DNA of 46,352 bases from an uncultured Collinsella sp. (GTDB lineage: Bacteria > Actinomycetota > Coriobacteriia > Coriobacteriales > Coriobacteriaceae), in contig CABUHO010000020.1 in assembly GCA_902491395.1 (NCBI GenBank), forward strand, positions 1-46,352, written 5' to 3'. This document shows, piece by piece, positions 23,496 through 32,227 of this stretch. A program made the translations under genes and the position numbers. Under the pieces are notes generated by a model. It did no database searches, had not been told where the DNA came from, and was given only the letters and a program-made list of their open reading frames with translations. Numbering within the stretch: the first letter of the stretch is position 1; every line of letters begins with the position of its first letter.

Positions 23496-23777
23496 CTACA
23501 CGAGTATACCTATAAGAAGCTGCAGAACCAGCCTCTGCACCAACTGCAACGCAATAATCGCAACGACCGGCGAAAAATCGATACCGCCCATCGGCGGGAT
23601 GAAACGACGGAACAGGTTGAGCCACGGACCGCACACGCTATCGAGCACCGCAGCAATATCCTGAAGCAAACCACCCTGCTTCATGGGAATCCACGTCATA
23701 AAGCAGTAGACGACAATGAGCGTGGAATAGAAGTTGAACAGCGTGTTGACCAGCTGGACGATAGTGTAGATGTTGAT
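23496..23777 (-). CDS. yggT: YggT family membrane protein with a non-standard start codon
   Basis: The product has two hydrophobic helices separated by a loop: NIYTIVQLVNTLFNFYSTLIVVYCFMTWIP, then PWLNLFRRFIPPMGGIDFSPVVAIIALQLVQRLV. This is the full YggT/YlmG layout of a small membrane protein near the divisome. The first in-frame ATG (23699) falls after the first helix. No ATG, GTG or TTG lies between the sepF stop and that helix. GAGGAG (23784-23789) lies six bases before an ATC at 23777 and touches an ATT at 23783, so initiation at AUC or AUU is inferred, giving 93 or 95 residues. The frame is the same as sepF's, only seven codons past its TAA. Confidence 0.85.
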   Translation of the reverse strand: MNIYTIVQLVNTLFNFYSTLIVVYCFMTWIPMKQGGLLQDIAAVLDSVCGPWLNLFRRFIPPMGGIDFSPVVAIIALQLVQRLVLQLLIGILV

Positions 23778-23798
23778 GGGAATCTCCTCGTCTTGTCT

Positions 23799-24521
23799 TT
23801 ACTTAAGGTAGCCGTCGGCACGAAGCTTCTTGAGATCGGAATCTTTGACCTCGCAGCCGGCGGGCAGCACCATGAACACGCGGTCGCCCACCTCCTTGAC
23901 CGTGGCACCCAGACCGCAGGCAAAGCCGTAAGAGAAGTCCAAGACGCGCTTAGCAACTTCGGTGCGTACGCCCACAAAAATCAGTGCGACAGGCTGCTTG
24001 GTGCGAACGCGGCGCACTACGGTCTCCACGTCGTCATAGCTCTCGGGGCGCAGGACATAGGCCGGCAGCTGCGGCGTGGCGTTGATGATATTGCTCGCAT
24101 AGGCCGAGGCATCGCTCGGTGCAGGCGCGGGCGCAGCGGCGGCACGGGCGCGGGTGTTCTCGGCGTAGCTCGACGGCGTGTCATAGGCACCAGGACGATA
24201 ACCGCTCGCAACGCTGTCCTGCGAGCGCGAAGGCGGGTTATACGTCGTGGCATGACGGGAGTCATCGCCGACAAGCTGACCGGAGCGCGTATACACGGCA
24301 ACCGACTCAGCTTCACCGCGGCGCGTCTGGCCAAGCAGGCCGTTGCTCGGCTCGTCTTGGGTGTAGAAGCCCTCGCCCGAAGCACCGCTGTAGCCGTTGC
24401 CCTGATAACTATCGTCATAGCCGTCATCGTAGCCGTAGTCGTCGTCCTGGCCATAACCCTGGTCGTAACCCTGCTGGCCGCCCAGGTGCATCTTATTTTT
24501 AATCTCGTCAAGGAAGCCCAT
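23799..24521 (-). CDS. sepF: Cell division protein SepF
   Basis: The 240-residue protein has the SepF layout: an N-terminal membrane-binding helix (MGFLDEIKNKMHLG), a long disordered linker, and a C-terminal FtsZ-binding domain (about 150-240: YVLRPESYDDVETVVRRVR...FVGVRTEVAKRVLDFSYGFACGLGATVKEVGDRVFMVLP). SepF anchors FtsZ to the membrane and is the essential anchor where ftsA is missing, as here. The linker is unusual: residues 17-50 are Tyr/Gly/Asp-rich with seven Tyr, then Ser/Ala/Pro-rich. GAGAGG precedes the start. Confidence 0.93.
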   Translation of the reverse strand: MGFLDEIKNKMHLGGQQGYDQGYGQDDDYGYDDGYDDSYQGNGYSGASGEGFYTQDEPSNGLLGQTRRGEAESVAVYTRSGQLVGDDSRHATTYNPPSRSQDSVASGYRPGAYDTPSSYAENTRARAAAAPAPAPSDASAYASNIINATPQLPAYVLRPESYDDVETVVRRVRTKQPVALIFVGVRTEVAKRVLDFSYGFACGLGATVKEVGDRVFMVLPAGCEVKDSDLKKLRADGYLK

Positions 24522-24581
24522 GGTTGTGTCCTCTCGCGGTTTAGTGCAGGCACCCCGATAATCAGTGCGCACTTCAGAGCC

Positions 24582-25319
24582 TTATTTTACTGCAAACTCC
24601 GGGCTAAATACTACCCTGCCCAGGCGAACGAGCGTAGAGCCCTCCTCAAGGGCAGGCTCAAAGTCCTCGCTCATGCCGCAGGAAAGCTCAGGCAGGTTCA
24701 AATCGGGATGCACCGCCTCCAGCTCATCCCTCAGCTCACGAAGCCCCGCAAAGGTGCGGCGTGCCACATCCTTATTCCCCCGGGGCGCCATAGTCATAAG
24801 CCCCTGTACGCAAATTCCCTCAAGTTCCGCAAGCTCACCCGCGGCGGCGCGAATCTCATCGGGCGAAAAGCCTCCCTTCGACTCCTCACCACTCACATTG
24901 ACCTCGATGAGCACACGCTGGGGGCCGGCGAGCTCGCCTGCCTCAATCTTGCGGACAGCACGGCTCGAGATCGCCTGCGCCAGATGCAGCGAACCCACCG
25001 AGTGAATCAGCTCGGCTGAGCCCAGCACCGCATTGATCTTATTGGTCTGCAGGTTGCCGATCATATCGAAGCGCACCTCGGGCAGCTCCGGATGCTCCAC
25101 CAGACCCGTGAGCTTGCGAACCAGCTCCTGCGGGCGGTTCTCGGCAAAATGGCGATACCCCGTCTGGATGGCGGCAACGGTCTCATCGACACCAACGGTC
25201 TTGGACACGGCAATGAGGCGCGCGGCGTCGTGGGGGCGGCCCGCGCGATCGAGCGCCGCATAAAAACGTTCCAGAATCTGCTCGCGGCGAGCGCGCATCA
25301 AGTCCAAATAGTTATCCAT
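24582..25319 (-). CDS. yggS: Pyridoxal-phosphate homeostasis protein YggS
   Basis: The 245-residue protein is a YggS/PROSC PLP-binding TIM-barrel protein that buffers free PLP and influences amino-acid metabolism. Lys40 in LIAVSKTVG carries the PLP Schiff base. HFAENRPQEL, HMIGNLQTNK-like DMIGNLQTNKIN, LIEVNVSGEESKGGF and SCGMSEDFEPALEEGSTLVRLG are all conserved. The start MDNYLDLMRARRE has GGAGG upstream. The gene commonly sits between pgeF and sepF in dcw clusters; here the pst operon lies between it and pgeF. Confidence 0.93.
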   Translation of the reverse strand: MDNYLDLMRARREQILERFYAALDRAGRPHDAARLIAVSKTVGVDETVAAIQTGYRHFAENRPQELVRKLTGLVEHPELPEVRFDMIGNLQTNKINAVLGSAELIHSVGSLHLAQAISSRAVRKIEAGELAGPQRVLIEVNVSGEESKGGFSPDEIRAAAGELAELEGICVQGLMTMAPRGNKDVARRTFAGLRELRDELEAVHPDLNLPELSCGMSEDFEPALEEGSTLVRLGRVVFSPEFAVK

Positions 25320-25370
25320 TGCTAATCGCCTCCGCTGACAGCCAAACAAGTAGTCCCATGCTAACGCAAG

Positions 25371-25400
25371 AGCGCGGCCCCGCATGTGCAAGGCCGCGCT
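25371..25400 (-). terminator. Hairpin between phoU and yggS
   Basis: AGCGCGGCC (25371-25379) and GGCCGCGCT (25392-25400) form a perfect 9-base-pair stem 39 bases after the phoU stop. The following minus-strand sequence CTTGCGTTAGC is not T-rich, so termination may be partial, letting some transcription reach yggS. Confidence 0.5.
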
Positions 25401-25438
25401 CACTTAGGTATTTACAATCTTTCGACGAACGGGGTCAC

Positions 25439-26296
25439 TTACTCCTCGTCGTCATCGCCATCGTCCTCGTCCTCAAGATGATCGAGCAGGTAGCGAAGAC
25501 CCTCGCTGACCTCGTTGGCGGGCACCTTGGCAACGTAGCGCGCGTCGACGGCGGGCCTCATGATAACACCCTCGCCCGAAGGCACGCGCATGCTCTCGAG
25601 CTCGTCCTCATCAGTGCGGGCGATATCGCCGGCGTTCATACGCTGACCAGTCAACAGGAAGGTCAGACGGCAAGCGGCATCGATGGAAATGGAAGCGATG
25701 CGATCGAGGTAGCGCGAAACCATGATGGCGCGGCGCAGGTCGTCATAGTTGCTGTCGTCGTCCATAAAGTCGCCTGTATCCATACGGTTAAAGGTGCGGA
25801 AGAACTTCTCGTAGGCGGCGTGCACTGGCTCGTCCTCGACGGCCAGGTTGCAGATGATGGACATGTCATTGGTGACGAGCGCAGAAAGCGAAGAGCCCAG
25901 CACCTGGTAAACAGCTTCGGCCTCGGCCTCAACCGTACCGACGAGCTCCTGGGGCAGCGAGATGTCGGCCTTGATCATATGACGCGTGGCACGGCAGATC
26001 TGACGGACCTTATCGGTCATGCGCTGCAGGTTAAAGTCGACGTAGATGATCGTCTGAAGCAGGCGGAAGTCGGAGGCGACCGGTGACTGCGTGGCGATCA
26101 GGTTGTAGCAGACGGCCTCCAGGTTGGCGCAGCGCGCGTCAATCGAAAGCGTACGTTTCTTGGTCTTGGTGGCGAGCTTGCGGTCGTCGGTCACATAGGC
26201 CTTCACGGCATCGTGGAGAGCCAGATCGACGGCCTCATAGATGCTCAGCATCTCGTGACGGGCCTCGACGAGCTGACGGGAAAACAGTTTGCGCAT
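25439..26296 (-). CDS. phoU: Phosphate signalling protein PhoU
   Basis: The 285-residue all-helical protein is PhoU, which links the Pst transporter to phosphate-regulated gene control. The start MRKLFSRQLVEARHEMLSIYEAVDLALHDAV fits the family; two three-helix bundle repeats follow, each with a metal-site-like patch. The last ~60 residues are an extra tail after the PhoU domain, ending in an unbroken acidic run (EDEDDGDDDEE). No phoR/phoB pair is present nearby. It is separated from pstB by 92 bases that include the small palindrome CGGACCAGGTCCG, a longer gap than others in the operon. GGAGTG precedes the start. Confidence 0.92.
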   Translation of the reverse strand: MRKLFSRQLVEARHEMLSIYEAVDLALHDAVKAYVTDDRKLATKTKKRTLSIDARCANLEAVCYNLIATQSPVASDFRLLQTIIYVDFNLQRMTDKVRQICRATRHMIKADISLPQELVGTVEAEAEAVYQVLGSSLSALVTNDMSIICNLAVEDEPVHAAYEKFFRTFNRMDTGDFMDDDSNYDDLRRAIMVSRYLDRIASISIDAACRLTFLLTGQRMNAGDIARTDEDELESMRVPSGEGVIMRPAVDARYVAKVPANEVSEGLRYLLDHLEDEDDGDDDEE

Positions 26297-26388
26297 GGTT
26301 CACTCCAATCAGTTGGGTGCGGTCATGCAGCCCGCACAGTGAATACGCACCGGACCAGGTCCGATCGGCTTGGGACTAGTCGCACCGA

Positions 26389-27192
<804 letters not shown>

Positions 27193-27204
27193 GGGACTCC
27201 TTAA

Positions 27205-28110
27205 CTAGCGACGCTTGCGCGACAGGAAGCGCGCAAACAGGTTGAAGGCCAGAATGATCACCATCAGCAAGAGCGCGGTGCCGTAGGCTGCGTTCATGTT
27301 GATGCCGTCGTTGGCAAGCAGGTACAGGTGAACGGTCATGGGGCGGCCGGAATCGAGCGGCGAGATAGGTAGATTGATGGCCTGGCCCATGGTGTAGAGC
27401 ACCACGGCGGTCTCGCCAATGGCACGGCCGATGGCAAGGACAATGCCCGTGGCAATACGGCCAAAGGCAGAAGGAAGCACGATCTTGGAGACAACCTGCC
27501 ACTTGGTGGCGCCCAGGCCGTACGCGCCCCAACGGATATAGCGCGGAACGGCGCGAATGGCCTCTTCGGTGGTGCGCATGACGATGGGAAGCATCAAGAG
27601 CGCGAGCGCCAGAGCGGCCGAGACCATCGAAAGGCCCAGACCCATAGCCTCGACAAACAAGGCGTAGCCAAACAGGCCCATAACGATGGAGGGCACCGAG
27701 GCCAAAGCGTCAGCAGCGTAGCGAATGAGCTCGACGATCTTGCCCTGCTTGGCGTACTCGGCCAGATAGACGGCTGCCAGCACAGCGATCGGCGTGCAGA
27801 TAAGCATGGCGAGCGCCGTCACATAGACGGTCGAGACGATCGTGGGCCAAATACCGCCCTCGGCGTTGACGCCCTGGGGCCAACCGAAGATAAAGTCGAG
27901 CGAGATGTGTGGCAGGCCGTTGATGACCACGTAGGCGATGATAGCGACCAGCACCAGCGTGGTGATGTATGCCGCGGCACGGAACACGCCAAGCATGATC
28001 TTGTTGGACAAGTCCTTGTTGATGCGGCCCTTCTTGCCGTGGGAAAGGGCACGCTTGATGCGCTCGCGCGACGAGGTCGTATCGACCGTCGTGTCAACGG
28101 AATCGGACAT
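27205..28110 (-). CDS. pstA: Phosphate ABC transporter permease PstA
   Basis: The 301-residue permease has a basic soluble N terminus (RERIKRALSHGKKGRINKDL) and six hydrophobic helices. The permease EAA-type loop is EEAIRAVPRYIRWGAYGLGATKWQVVSKIVLPSAFGRIATG, and the family signature ALASVPSIVMGLFGYALF precedes it. With PstC it forms the membrane channel. It begins three bases after the pstC stop codon, with GAGGGGG inside pstC as ribosome site, indicating translational coupling. Confidence 0.95.
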   Translation of the reverse strand: MSDSVDTTVDTTSSRERIKRALSHGKKGRINKDLSNKIMLGVFRAAAYITTLVLVAIIAYVVINGLPHISLDFIFGWPQGVNAEGGIWPTIVSTVYVTALAMLICTPIAVLAAVYLAEYAKQGKIVELIRYAADALASVPSIVMGLFGYALFVEAMGLGLSMVSAALALALLMLPIVMRTTEEAIRAVPRYIRWGAYGLGATKWQVVSKIVLPSAFGRIATGIVLAIGRAIGETAVVLYTMGQAINLPISPLDSGRPMTVHLYLLANDGINMNAAYGTALLLMVIILAFNLFARFLSRKRR

Positions 28111-28113
28111 AGC

Positions 28114-29028
28114 CTACCCCCTCTTCTTCTTGGAAATCAGACGGACGACGCCCACCAGCGTGGCGGAAATGATAAACAGGACCACGCCCATGCCGAACAG
28201 CGCCGAGCGGTGCAGACCCGAGGAATAGCTCATGTCGAGCGCGATCTGGCTCGTGAGCGTCGAGATGCTGTCGGGAATAACCGGGGCGTTACCCACGACC
28301 ATGAGCACGGCCATGGTCTCGCCGATGGCACGGCCCATACCCAGCACGATCGCATCCACGATACCCAGCTTGGCGGCAGGTAGCACGACCTTATAGATGG
28401 TCTGCCACTTAGTAGCACCCATGGCATACGATGCCTCGCGAATACCCATGGGAATAGAATTGAGGGCATCGATGGTGAGCGTGGTGATGGTAGGGACGAT
28501 CATGATGGCAAGCACGAACCACGCCGTCAGCGCACCAAAACCAAGACCACCGGTCACCTGCGCGATAAACGGACGGATGATGATCATGCCAAAGAAGCCA
28601 TAGATGATAGAAGGGATGCCGGCCAACAGGTCAACGGCAGGGCTGATGAGCTTGCGTACGCGCTTGCCGGCGATCTCGACCAGATACACAGCCGTGCCCA
28701 CGCCCAGGGGCACACCCATGGCGAGCGCACCGACGGTCACCAGACCCGAGCCGGCAAGCAGCGACACGATGCCGTAGTGGCCCTCAGAGGGCGCCCACGT
28801 AAAGCTAAAGAAATCCGCCAGACCGATGTCGGTAAAGACGGGCAGCGCCGAGTACGTGGTAAAGACAAAAATCAGGATGACGGTAACAACCGCCAAGAAC
28901 GCGCAGGCAAAGAAGATCCACTGCAGCGCCTTCTCCTTGATATAGGTGCTGCGCGATACGAGCGCCAGCTCGCGCTTCTTGGGCGCCTGAGCATTCTGCT
29001 CAGTCTGGGAGTTTTCCTGTGCTTCCAT
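28114..29028 (-). CDS. pstC: Phosphate ABC transporter permease PstC
   Basis: The 304-residue permease has six hydrophobic helices after a polar N terminus (MEAQENSQTEQNAQAPKKREL). LLAGIPSIIYGFFGMIII and the EAA loop (IREASYAMGATKWQTIYKVVLPAAKLGIVDAIVLGMGRAIGETMAV) match PstC. A GTG three codons upstream (29037) is in frame, but ATG 29028 has GGGGAG at good spacing and lies one base after the pstS stop. Coupled to pstS and pstA. Confidence 0.95.
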   Translation of the reverse strand: MEAQENSQTEQNAQAPKKRELALVSRSTYIKEKALQWIFFACAFLAVVTVILIFVFTTYSALPVFTDIGLADFFSFTWAPSEGHYGIVSLLAGSGLVTVGALAMGVPLGVGTAVYLVEIAGKRVRKLISPAVDLLAGIPSIIYGFFGMIIIRPFIAQVTGGLGFGALTAWFVLAIMIVPTITTLTIDALNSIPMGIREASYAMGATKWQTIYKVVLPAAKLGIVDAIVLGMGRAIGETMAVLMVVGNAPVIPDSISTLTSQIALDMSYSSGLHRSALFGMGVVLFIISATLVGVVRLISKKKRG

Positions 29029-29029
29029 G

Positions 29030-29866
29030 CTACTCACTCCCCTTCTCGTCGTTGGTGACGGGAATAAAGCCCGCCTCGCGAATCTGCTTGTCCATCTTTT
29101 CGGACGTCACGTAGTCGATGTAATCTTGCGCCTGCTGCGAAGGCGCACCCTTCACAAAGAAGTAAAGGTCGCGCGAGATGGGATAGCCGCCGCTCGCGAC
29201 CGTCTTCTCGGACGCCTCAACATGATTGACCGAGACGGCCTTGACCGAGGTCTTGGCGTTGAGGCTATCGACGAAGCCCAGCGAAATGTAGCCGATGGCA
29301 CCGCGCGAACGAGATACCACGTCGCGCACCTGGCCCGTGCCCGAAAGAACGGCCGAGCGGCGATCGAACGGGGTGCCGTCCATCACGATGGTGCGGAAGG
29401 CCTCACGCGTGCCAGACGCCTCGTCTCGGTTGATGACCTGAATCTTCAGGTCCTCGCCACCGACCTCTTTCCAATTAGTAATCTTGCCGGCATAGATATC
29501 GCGGAGCTGCTCGGTCGAGAGGTTATCGACGGGGTTGCCTTCGTTCACGATGACCGCGATACCGTCGTGGGCAATGACGATGGGAGTCAGGCCCAGATCC
29601 TGTTCGTCGGCATTGAGTCCACGGGAGGAGCTAGCGATATCGGCCGTGCCAGCGCTGACGGCTTCGATGCCAGCGGAAGAACCCAAACCGGAAACGAGCA
29701 CGTCGATGCCGGTCTCCTCCTTAAAGCCCTCTGCCGCAATCTCGGCGATAGGAAGGCAGGTCGTGGAGCCGGCCACGGTAATGGAAGAGGTAGAAGATCC
29801 CGAAGAACAGGCGCACAGCGTAAGCGTAAGCACAGCGGCGCTCAGGACCGATACGATCTTTCTCAT
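29030..29866 (-). CDS. pstS: Phosphate-binding lipoprotein PstS
   Basis: The 278-residue protein is the extracellular phosphate receptor of the Pst system. It has a lipoprotein signal peptide, MRKIVSVLSAAVLTLTLCAC, with Cys20 as the likely lipidated residue. Phosphate-binding segments are VAGSTTCLPIAE, the SRG motif in ASSSRGLNADE, and NRDEASGTREAF. Its ATG overlaps the pgeF stop as ATGA (29863-29866), so it is translationally coupled to pgeF rather than having its own leader. This is unusual for a gene normally led by a phosphate-regulated promoter. No promoter can sit between the two coding regions. Confidence 0.95.
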   Translation of the reverse strand: MRKIVSVLSAAVLTLTLCACSSGSSTSSITVAGSTTCLPIAEIAAEGFKEETGIDVLVSGLGSSAGIEAVSAGTADIASSSRGLNADEQDLGLTPIVIAHDGIAVIVNEGNPVDNLSTEQLRDIYAGKITNWKEVGGEDLKIQVINRDEASGTREAFRTIVMDGTPFDRRSAVLSGTGQVRDVVSRSRGAIGYISLGFVDSLNAKTSVKAVSVNHVEASEKTVASGGYPISRDLYFFVKGAPSQQAQDYIDYVTSEKMDKQIREAGFIPVTNDEKGSE

Positions 29867-30663
29867 AGCATCACGCCGATCGCAGCATGGCGCCCACAGG
29901 TGCCGTCCTCGTTACGGTAGGAATAAAAGCGGTCGTTCTGACGCACAGTCGAAAGCTGGGTATCCACGATATTATCCGCGTCCACACCGGCATCTACCAG
30001 CGCCTCGCAAATGGCAGCGGAAAGATCGAGCATGCGAGGGGCACTCGCATCGATGCAAGAGAACTCGACGGCAAAGCGATCCATGAGTTCCTGGGATACC
30101 TCATATTCGTCAGCCAAGATATGGGGGCCGATATAGGCGGAAACGTCGCTCGCATCGCAGCCGGCAGCATCGCAAAGCGCCTGGCACGCCTTGGCAGAAA
30201 TACGTGCAATCGTGCCCTTCCAACCGGAGTGCACCACGGCAAATCCGCCGGGGGCCACCAGCACCACGGGAACGCAGTCGGCAAAGCAGAGCAGCACGGG
30301 CACGTCATGGGCCGTACAGACGATGGCATCGCAGCCCTCGGCAATCTGCTCGCGAACAGCCTCAAGATCGTCGGCGCCGTTCGAAGTCACCGTAACGATA
30401 TGGTCACCATGGACCTGATTGGGCACGAGCAGATTATGCTCGCACTCAGTGGCGCCCATAGCTTCGAGCGCTCGACGACGATTTTCTTGAACAGCAAAGG
30501 GGTCATCGCCTACATGCGAGCCCAGGTTGAGCGAGGAGTACGCATCTTCAGAAACGCCACCGGTGCGCTCGGTAAAGGCAAAGCGGACATCGGATGTCGC
30601 GCCCTCCACCAACGTAACTCCATCATGGTCGACACGCGAAACGTTGTCCGCACGTGCTGCCAT
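29863..30663 (-). CDS. pgeF: Purine nucleoside phosphorylase / polyphenol oxidase family protein PgeF (YfiH)
   Basis: The 266-residue protein belongs to the YfiH/LACC1 family, described as a zinc-dependent purine nucleoside phosphorylase and adenosine deaminase, and in E. coli as PgeF, which removes mis-incorporated L-Ser from peptidoglycan precursors. The zinc ligands are His85 (NQVHGD), Cys130 (ADCVP) and His145 (HSGWKG). NLGSHVGDD is also conserved. The start MAARADNVSR has AGGAGG upstream. It follows ftsZ, as in many dcw clusters, and its stop overlaps pstS. Confidence 0.92.
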   Translation of the reverse strand: MAARADNVSRVDHDGVTLVEGATSDVRFAFTERTGGVSEDAYSSLNLGSHVGDDPFAVQENRRRALEAMGATECEHNLLVPNQVHGDHIVTVTSNGADDLEAVREQIAEGCDAIVCTAHDVPVLLCFADCVPVVLVAPGGFAVVHSGWKGTIARISAKACQALCDAAGCDASDVSAYIGPHILADEYEVSQELMDRFAVEFSCIDASAPRMLDLSAAICEALVDAGVDADNIVDTQLSTVRQNDRFYSYRNEDGTCGRHAAIGVML

Positions 30664-30815
30664 ACTAAAGCCTCCTAATAACACAAGTACCGCGGCGTCG
30701 CCGCGCAGTCCGCGTTTATACGGCTGTCATACTTCCTTAAAAGGATACCCGCAGCGGTAGGGACCAAACGTAAAGGGAACGTAAGGAGATTGGAGGCTTT
30801 CGTTTACAAACGAGA

Positions 30816-30851
30816 AACAAAACGGGGTGCATCCAAATGGACACACCCCGT
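30816..30851 (-). terminator. Terminator after ftsZ
   Basis: ACGGGGTGCATCC (30822-30834) pairs with GGACACACCCCGT (30839-30851) with one mismatch, followed on the minus strand by TTTGTTT. It lies 22 bases past the ftsZ stop and separates ftsZ from pgeF, implying a separate pgeF-pst promoter in 30664-30815. A TATAAA hexamer at 30713-30718 (minus strand) is a candidate. Confidence 0.85.
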
Positions 30852-30873
30852 GCAGGTCGTTGAGAAAAACGAA

Positions 30874-32028
30874 CTAGAAGCTACCGCGCTTCAGGAAGTC
30901 GGGAAGCTCGAACTGGTCGTTGCCAAAGTTGGGCAGCTCGGTACCACCGACGTTGCGGGTCGGAGCGGCCTGAGCCGGGCTGGCAGCCGGAGCGGTGCGC
31001 TGCGGCTCAGCGGAGGCAGCGGCCTTGCTCTGAGACTGCTGAGCAGCAAAGAGCTCGTCCTGACGGTTGACGTTGGAATCGGAGAAGCCCGTAGCGATGA
31101 CGGTGATACGCACCTGATCGCCCAGGGACTCGTCGACAACGGTACCGAAGATGATGTTCGCCTCGGGGTCGACGGCGTTGGCGACAACGTCGGCGGCGTC
31201 GCTGATCTCCTGGATGCCCAGGTCCTTGGAACCAGCGATGGAGAGCAGCACGCGCGTGGCACCATCGATGGAGCTCTCGAGCAGCGGGCTGGAGATGGCC
31301 TGCTGGGCAGCGTCGACGGCACGAGTATCCCCAGAAGAGGTACCGATACCCATCATGGCGGTACCGGCCTGCTTCATGATGGTCTTAACATCGGCGAAGT
31401 CCAGGTTGATGATACCGGGGACGGTGATGAGGTCGGTGATGCCCTGGGTGCCCTGGGAAAGGACGCCATCGGCAATCGCGAAGGCCTCGAGCATGGTGGT
31501 CTTCTTCTCGGCGATGTCGAGCAGCTTATCGTTAGGGATGACGATCATGGTGTCGACGCAATCGGAGAGGGTCTTGATGCCCTCCTCGGCGCTCTTCTTG
31601 CGCTTGCGGCCCTCGAAGGTGAAGGGCTTGGTCACGACGGCGACGGTCAGTGCGCCGACCTCGTTCATCGCGATATCGGCAACGATGGGAGCAGCGCCGG
31701 TACCGGTGCCACCGCCCTCACCGCAGGTGATAAACACCATGTCGGCGCCAGCGAGCGCCTCGGCAATGTCGTCGCGGGACTCATCGGCAGCCTTGCGGCC
31801 AACCTCGGGGTTGGCGCCGGCGCCCAGGCCGCGGGTAAGGTCGGTGCCGATGTGCACCTTGATATCGGCATCAGAGATCGCGAGTGCCTGAGCATCGGTG
31901 TTGATGGCAACAAACTCGACGCCGCGGATGCCCTCTTCGATCATTCGATTGACCGCGTTGGTACCGCCGCCGCCGACGCCGACCACCTTAATGACGGCAA
32001 GGTAGTTGTTGATCTCTGTCTCGTGCAT
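30874..32028 (-). CDS. ftsZ: Cell division GTPase FtsZ
   Basis: The 384-residue tubulin homologue forms the Z ring. The nucleotide-binding VGVGGGGTNAVNRM is near the start, the GTP signature GEGGGTGTGAAP lies at 103-114, and the T7 loop is NLDFADVKTIM. A short disordered linker leads to a well-kept C-terminal peptide, LPDFLKRGSF, the docking site for SepF and other partners. The start MHETEINNYLAVIKVVGVGG has GGAGG upstream. It is set apart from ftsQ by a 199-base gap with its own promoter-like sequence and followed by a strong terminator. Confidence 0.97.
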   Translation of the reverse strand: MHETEINNYLAVIKVVGVGGGGTNAVNRMIEEGIRGVEFVAINTDAQALAISDADIKVHIGTDLTRGLGAGANPEVGRKAADESRDDIAEALAGADMVFITCGEGGGTGTGAAPIVADIAMNEVGALTVAVVTKPFTFEGRKRKKSAEEGIKTLSDCVDTMIVIPNDKLLDIAEKKTTMLEAFAIADGVLSQGTQGITDLITVPGIINLDFADVKTIMKQAGTAMMGIGTSSGDTRAVDAAQQAISSPLLESSIDGATRVLLSIAGSKDLGIQEISDAADVVANAVDPEANIIFGTVVDESLGDQVRITVIATGFSDSNVNRQDELFAAQQSQSKAAASAEPQRTAPAASPAQAAPTRNVGGTELPNFGNDQFELPDFLKRGSF

Positions 32029-32140
32029 GTCGGTCCTCCGAACAAAGGTTATAGCCATAGCATGGGTCGACCCCTGCGCACATTAACCTTCAGGTTGAAA
32101 GTAAATGCAAAGGTAAACCGTATTATGTTTGCACATTATG

Positions 32141-32169
32141 AACGTATCAGTCAAATAATTGACCGTGAA
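32141..32169 (-). promoter_or_regulatory. Putative ftsZ promoter with palindrome in its spacer
   Basis: On the minus strand TTCACG (32164-32169) and TACGTT (32141-32146) are 17 bases apart, and TGA precedes the -10 (extended -10 TGATACGTT). The spacer contains the inverted repeat GTCAAATAATTGAC (32150-32163), which could be a regulator site. The remaining gap sequence up to ftsZ is AT-rich and unassigned. Confidence 0.4.
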
Positions 32170-32227
32170 AACCAAACAAACCAGATAAACGGCGTGGTAT
32201 GGCCCCTCAACAAAGCATCAACCAGCG

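Noticed and set aside
23496..24521. SepF-YggT as one gene split by a false stop codon
   Set aside because: The two are separate families with their own usual lengths and GAGGAG lies between them, so readthrough is kept only as an alternative in the findings.
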